The notes beneath the pieces were generated by a model. That model saw only the letters and a program-made list of their open reading frames with translations. It was not told the DNA's origin and ran no database searches. A program made the position numbers and the translations under genes. A stretch of DNA of 64,000 nt, from positions 1 through 64,000 of the forward strand of contig NZ_FQXG01000011.1 of assembly GCF_900129905.1 (NCBI RefSeq), written 5' to 3'. Positions 60,977 to 64,000 of this stretch are shown piece by piece (positions within the stretch are counted from its first letter, which is position 1; each line of letters begins with the position of its first letter). The DNA is from Ferrimonas marina. Its GTDB lineage: Bacteria; Pseudomonadota; Gammaproteobacteria; Enterobacterales; Shewanellaceae.

Positions 60977-61564
60977 TTAGGCCCAGCCGTCGTTGCGCTT
61001 GCGACGCTTAGGACGGGGCAGGTAGGCCAGGATCAGGCCCACCAGCAGGCCAGCACCGGCGATCATGCCGCCTTGGCTGAGCCAGATGAAGCGCTCGTCG
61101 TTCTTCAGCTTGGAGACCTCGGCCTTGAGGCGCTCGTTCTCCTGCTGGGTCTCGGTCAGCTCCCGCGCTTGAGAGCTGGAGGCTTGCTGCTGCTCGCTGG
61201 TCTGCTGCTGCAGGGCATCGCGCTCTTCGGTGACGCGCTGCAGTTGGCTGCGAGTCTGGGCCAGGGCTTGCTGCAGTTCCGGCAACTGGGTGCGGAAGCT
61301 CGGGCCCTCGGCGATGAACTTGGCCTCGACCCAGCCAGTGCGGCCGCGGTCGTCGGTGATCTTGGCGTAGTTACCCTGGCGCTCACCGGTCACGGTGATG
61401 GCTTCGCCGGCGTTGATGCTACCCAGGGTACGGTACTGGGTGCTGGGGCCCGCCAGCAGGTAGATGTAGATGTCTTCCGAGACAATGTTCTTGGCGTCCT
61501 GTGCCGCCACCGGGCCTGCCAGTGCCAACAGGCAGATCAAAGTGGAGGTAATGCGTTTTGACAT
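60977..61564 (-). CDS. SH3-domain membrane protein, YgiM-like (TIGR04211)
   Basis: A 195-residue protein with signal peptide (cleavage after GPVAAQ), a bacterial SH3 domain (about 28-88: YIYLLAGPSTQYRTLGSINAGEAITVTGERQGNYAKITDDRGRTGWV), a Gln/Glu-rich coiled coil (about 95-160) and a C-terminal membrane helix (GGMIAGAGLLVGLILAYL) with a basic end. This is the layout of E. coli YgiM, which also lies next to cca; here gspAB and putA intervene. The exact function is unknown. Confidence 0.9.
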   Translation of the reverse strand: MSKRITSTLICLLALAGPVAAQDAKNIVSEDIYIYLLAGPSTQYRTLGSINAGEAITVTGERQGNYAKITDDRGRTGWVEAKFIAEGPSFRTQLPELQQALAQTRSQLQRVTEERDALQQQTSEQQQASSSQARELTETQQENERLKAEVSKLKNDERFIWLSQGGMIAGAGLLVGLILAYLPRPKRRKRNDGWA

Positions 61565-61635
61565 GGTCGTACGGTCTCGTTGGTTTGGGGCTCGATCCTA
61601 GGAGATCGACCGGACGGAGACAAGCATAAAACAGT

Positions 61636-61653
61636 AAAGGGGCCGAAGCCCCT
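61636..61653 (-). terminator. Terminator after the Pit gene
   Basis: On the minus strand AGGGGC-TTCG-GCCCCT, then TTTACTGTTTT. A second hairpin, a perfect 10-bp stem (61668-61677 with 61680-61689), lies between it and the Pit stop codon. Confidence 0.65.
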
Positions 61654-61713
61654 CATTTTTGGGCGCCCAGCCCCCAATTTTGGGGGCTGCGCCCGGTTTC
61701 ATGCGCTTTCCGG

Positions 61714-62982
61714 TCAGGACAGGATGGAGCGGATGATGGTGAAGAACAGGATGGACAGCGCGGCACCGGCCGGCAGGGTCACAATCCAGGACACCACGAT
61801 GTTGCGCACCACGCCCAGGTTCAGGGCGGCGATGCCGCGGGCCATGCCCACACCCAGTACCGCACCCACCAGGGTTTGGGTGGTGGAGATCGGCAGACCG
61901 GTACCGGAGGCGATCACCACGGTGGAGGCGGCGGCCAGCTCGGCGGCGAAGCCGCGGCTCGGGGTCAGGTGGGTGATGTTCTTACCAATGGTGGTGATCA
62001 CGCGCTTACCCAGGATGGCCAGACCGGCAACGATACCGATGGCACCCAGGGGCAGGATCCACCAAACCAGCGGGGCCTTGTCCGGGATCTCGCCACCGGC
62101 TTGAACGATGGTGACAACAGCGGCCAGCGGACCGATGGCGTTGGCGACGTCATTAGAGCCGTGGGCGAAGGCCATACAACAGGCGGTAACCACCATCAGG
62201 ATGGCGAACACCTTCTCCACGTTGCCGAAGTGGGTGTCACGGTCGGCGGTGGGGTCGAACTTGAGGCGGCCGATGAAGAACTTGCCGATCAGTGCCAGGA
62301 TCACCGCCAGCAGCAGTGCCAGGCCGTAAGCCTCGGCGGTGCTGAAGTTCAGGCCCAGGTGCTTGAGGCCCTTGGTGATGGTCACCAGCGACATGATAAA
62401 GGCGGCGAAGCCCATGTAGAAGGGAACGTACTTCTTGGCGTTCTCCAGCGGATTCTCGGTATCGAAGATCAGCTTCTGGGCGCTTTGGAAGATGAGGTAA
62501 GCGATGGTACCGGCGATGGCAGGGGTGATAACCCAGGAGCCGATGATGCCACCCACTTTGCCCCAGGCTACCGCGTCGGAGCCCACGCCCACGGCGGCGA
62601 AACCGATGATGGCGCCGATGATGGAGTGGGTGGTGGAAACCGGCCAGCCCAGGAAGGAGGCAGCCACCAGCCACAGACCCGCCGCCAACAGGGCGGAGAT
62701 CATACCGTACACCATCAGCTCAGGCTGATGGGTGAAGTAGCTGGCATCGATGATGCCACTGCGGATGGTGTTGGTGACCTCACCGCCGGCCAGGTAGGCA
62801 CCAGCGAATTCAAACACCATGGCGATGATGATCGCCTGCTTAATGGTCAGTGCGCCGGAGCCCACTGAGGTGCCCATTGCGTTAGCTACGTCGTTGGCAC
62901 CAATACCAAACGCCATCAAAAAACCAAATAGCGCAGCGGCCATGATCAGCCAGGGGCCGTAAGTTACCAGTACTTCTACCAT
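61714..62982 (-). CDS. Inorganic phosphate transporter, Pit family
   Basis: A 422-residue inner-membrane phosphate:H+ symporter with about 10-11 helices. It carries the duplicated Pit signature: FGIGANDVANAMGTSVGSGALT near the N-terminus and FAHGSNDVANAIGPLAAVV in the second half, plus two P-(V/I)-STT(H/Q) motifs (GWPVSTTHSIIGA, GLPISTTQTLVGA). It imports phosphate, probably as a metal-phosphate complex. It lies 43 bp after the DUF47 gene, forming the common Pit accessory-permease operon. Confidence 0.95.
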   Translation of the reverse strand: MVEVLVTYGPWLIMAAALFGFLMAFGIGANDVANAMGTSVGSGALTIKQAIIIAMVFEFAGAYLAGGEVTNTIRSGIIDASYFTHQPELMVYGMISALLAAGLWLVAASFLGWPVSTTHSIIGAIIGFAAVGVGSDAVAWGKVGGIIGSWVITPAIAGTIAYLIFQSAQKLIFDTENPLENAKKYVPFYMGFAAFIMSLVTITKGLKHLGLNFSTAEAYGLALLLAVILALIGKFFIGRLKFDPTADRDTHFGNVEKVFAILMVVTACCMAFAHGSNDVANAIGPLAAVVTIVQAGGEIPDKAPLVWWILPLGAIGIVAGLAILGKRVITTIGKNITHLTPSRGFAAELAAASTVVIASGTGLPISTTQTLVGAVLGVGMARGIAALNLGVVRNIVVSWIVTLPAGAALSILFFTIIRSILS

Positions 62983-63025
62983 GGTAAAACCTTGTCAGGA
63001 TGTCTTCTTAGACTTAGATAAGCAG

Positions 63026-63703
63026 TTAGTTGCGGGCCAGGGTCAGCTCCAGACGGGCGCCAACACGCTCCGCCAGGTCAGCCAGATCACCTGTCCATTC
63101 GAGGATCTTGTAGAGGAACATGACGTCCACCGGGTTGAGATCCTTCTCGATCTCAAACAGCTGTCGACGCAGCTGTACCTGCATGGCATCGGTGTCGTCT
63201 TCGATGGCGTCGAGTTGATGCAGCATCTCTTCCACCAGAACGACCTCACGGCCGCGGAATCCGGTTTCCACCAGGTCGTCCATCTCGTGGATCGCTTTAC
63301 GGGCCTGGTACACCGCATCAACACAGCGCTGTACGTAAGGGGTAAAGGTCTCCTGCAGTTGAGACGGGATCAGCATCTCGCGACCGATCACACGGCCAGC
63401 GATGTCTTTTGCCTTGTTGGCGATCTTGTCCTGATGGGTGACAATCTCCAGCAAATCAGTGCGAGCAACCGGCATGAAGATGCCAGACGGCAGGCCCATG
63501 CGGATCTCCCGCTTCAGGGTGTCTGCGTCCTTCTCCAACTGACTGATCTCTTGTTGAAGCGTACGGGCGGTTTCCCAATCTGCTGCCAGGACGGCATCAA
63601 AAAAGGGCACCAGCTTTTCTGCTGCTGCGCTGATCGTATCGATGTGCTGCTCAAGAGGTTTGATTGGCGACTTTGCGAAGACGCTCAAGAAGTTTGCCGG
63701 CAT
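63026..63703 (-). CDS. DUF47/TIGR00153 PhoU-like protein (Pit accessory)
   Basis: A 225-residue all-helical protein: MPANFLSVFAKSPIKPLEQHI, EKDADTLKREIRMGLPSGIFMPVARTDLLEI and DDLVETGFRGREVVLVEEMLHQLDAIEDDTD. It resembles PhoU in helical repeats and acidic metal-binding clusters (EKDAD, DAIEDDTD) and belongs to the family that accompanies Pit transporters. It probably regulates the downstream permease. Start at 63703 with AAGG upstream; the longer frame (to 63814) is unsupported. Confidence 0.92.
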   Translation of the reverse strand: MPANFLSVFAKSPIKPLEQHIDTISAAAEKLVPFFDAVLAADWETARTLQQEISQLEKDADTLKREIRMGLPSGIFMPVARTDLLEIVTHQDKIANKAKDIAGRVIGREMLIPSQLQETFTPYVQRCVDAVYQARKAIHEMDDLVETGFRGREVVLVEEMLHQLDAIEDDTDAMQVQLRRQLFEIEKDLNPVDVMFLYKILEWTGDLADLAERVGARLELTLARN

Positions 63704-63933
63704 TGCCTTGTTCCCAATAATGGACCACGGATTTGGTGGCCTGCGAATCATACTCAGGTGAATGAAAGTCGCAAGCCATCCTGTGCGATTGCATCTGTTC
63801 ACAGTGTATGACATCCGGTCAAAATGGCCGGAAAATCAACTGCGGCGTAAGGTATGTCAGTTATATGACACTTGTGTGACAGTATGACAGTTAAATTAAG
63901 TTGAATTGAATTTTTGATGAAGCGGGAGCCCAA

Positions 63934-64000
63934 GTGGAGATCGAAATCAAACTCTTACCTCCGGTCGGTCAAGCCTTGCCCAGCCTCGATGCGCTGGCGC
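63934..64000 (+). CDS. ygiF: CYTH-domain inorganic triphosphatase, 5' end (partial)
   Basis: Only the first 22 codons are visible. A GTG start with GGGAG 6 bp upstream gives (M)EIEIKLLPPVGQALPSLDAL. The ExExK motif E-I-E-I-K is the triphosphate/metal-binding signature at the N-terminus of CYTH enzymes. E. coli ygiF lies beside ygiM and cca, so the context fits. The rest lies outside the window. Confidence 0.75.
   Translation, partial: MEIEIKLLPPVGQALPSLDALA

Overview
This 64-kb window is a chromosomal segment of a high-GC gammaproteobacterium. Gene content and gene order resemble Escherichia coli neighbourhoods (sfsA-dksA-gluQ-pcnB-folK-panBCD; thpR/hrpB-mrcB; zapA-6S RNA-fau; ygfB-pepP-ubiH-ubiI-gcvT-gcvH-gcvP; ygiF, ygiM and cca), but with Shewanella/Ferrimonas-type insertions: CLCA_X and DUF2797 proteins, an orphan pilin, a TupA-porin pair and gspAB. 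I infer an Alteromonadales organism, probably Ferrimonas. This rests on recalled family distribution, not on a search.

Layout. 1-365: 3' end of 23S rRNA and a 5S rRNA with a terminator. 0.65-9.1 kb: an accessory stretch with an outer-membrane barrel protein, a GNAT acetyltransferase, an orphan type IV pilin-like protein, a RecQ-type helicase with a displaced zinc site, a porin-tupA pair and a large lipoprotein with an ENPI repeat. 9.7-14 kb: aspA, a CLCA_X putative zincin, a small lipoprotein followed by a 13-copy heptamer repeat, and a GT9 glycosyltransferase. 14-20.3 kb: panD-panC-panB-folK-pcnB-gluQ-dksA-sfsA on the minus strand; pcnB appears to start at AUU, as in E. coli. 20.5-25.2 kb: an accessory block (pepB, a MalM-like lipoprotein, a PhzF homologue, a metzincin-like lipoprotein) separating sfsA from thpR. 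A second, diverged 3' end of thpR abuts phzF, so the metalloprotease segment looks like a small integrated island.

25.2-36 kb: thpR, hrpB, mrcB, then a gluconate module (gntR, gntK, gntP) with two GntR-type operators, and a YfcC transporter. 36-43.5 kb: exonuclease, M14-like deacylase, ravA-viaA, yihD, DUF2937, DUF2797 and fau. 43.5-53.2 kb: 6S RNA, zapA, ygfB, pepP, ubiH, ubiI and the glycine cleavage genes gcvT, gcvH, gcvP. The last 3' portion of gcvP, with its terminator, is present twice. 53.7-64 kb: cca, gspA-gspB, putA, a YgiM-like SH3 protein, a Pit transporter with its DUF47 partner, and the start of a CYTH triphosphatase (ygiF).

Functionally the window is mostly core metabolism: pantothenate and folate synthesis, glycine and proline catabolism, ubiquinone, envelope synthesis and RNA processing. 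The most notable signals are (i) the two displaced gene 3' ends (thpR, gcvP), whose differences from the intact copies are almost all synonymous; (ii) a 17-bp sequence, identical upstream of gcvT and putA, built on the palindrome TTGTATACAA, suggesting a shared regulator of glycine and proline catabolism; (iii) a structured, terminator-ended segment between gntK and gntP that may be a small RNA.
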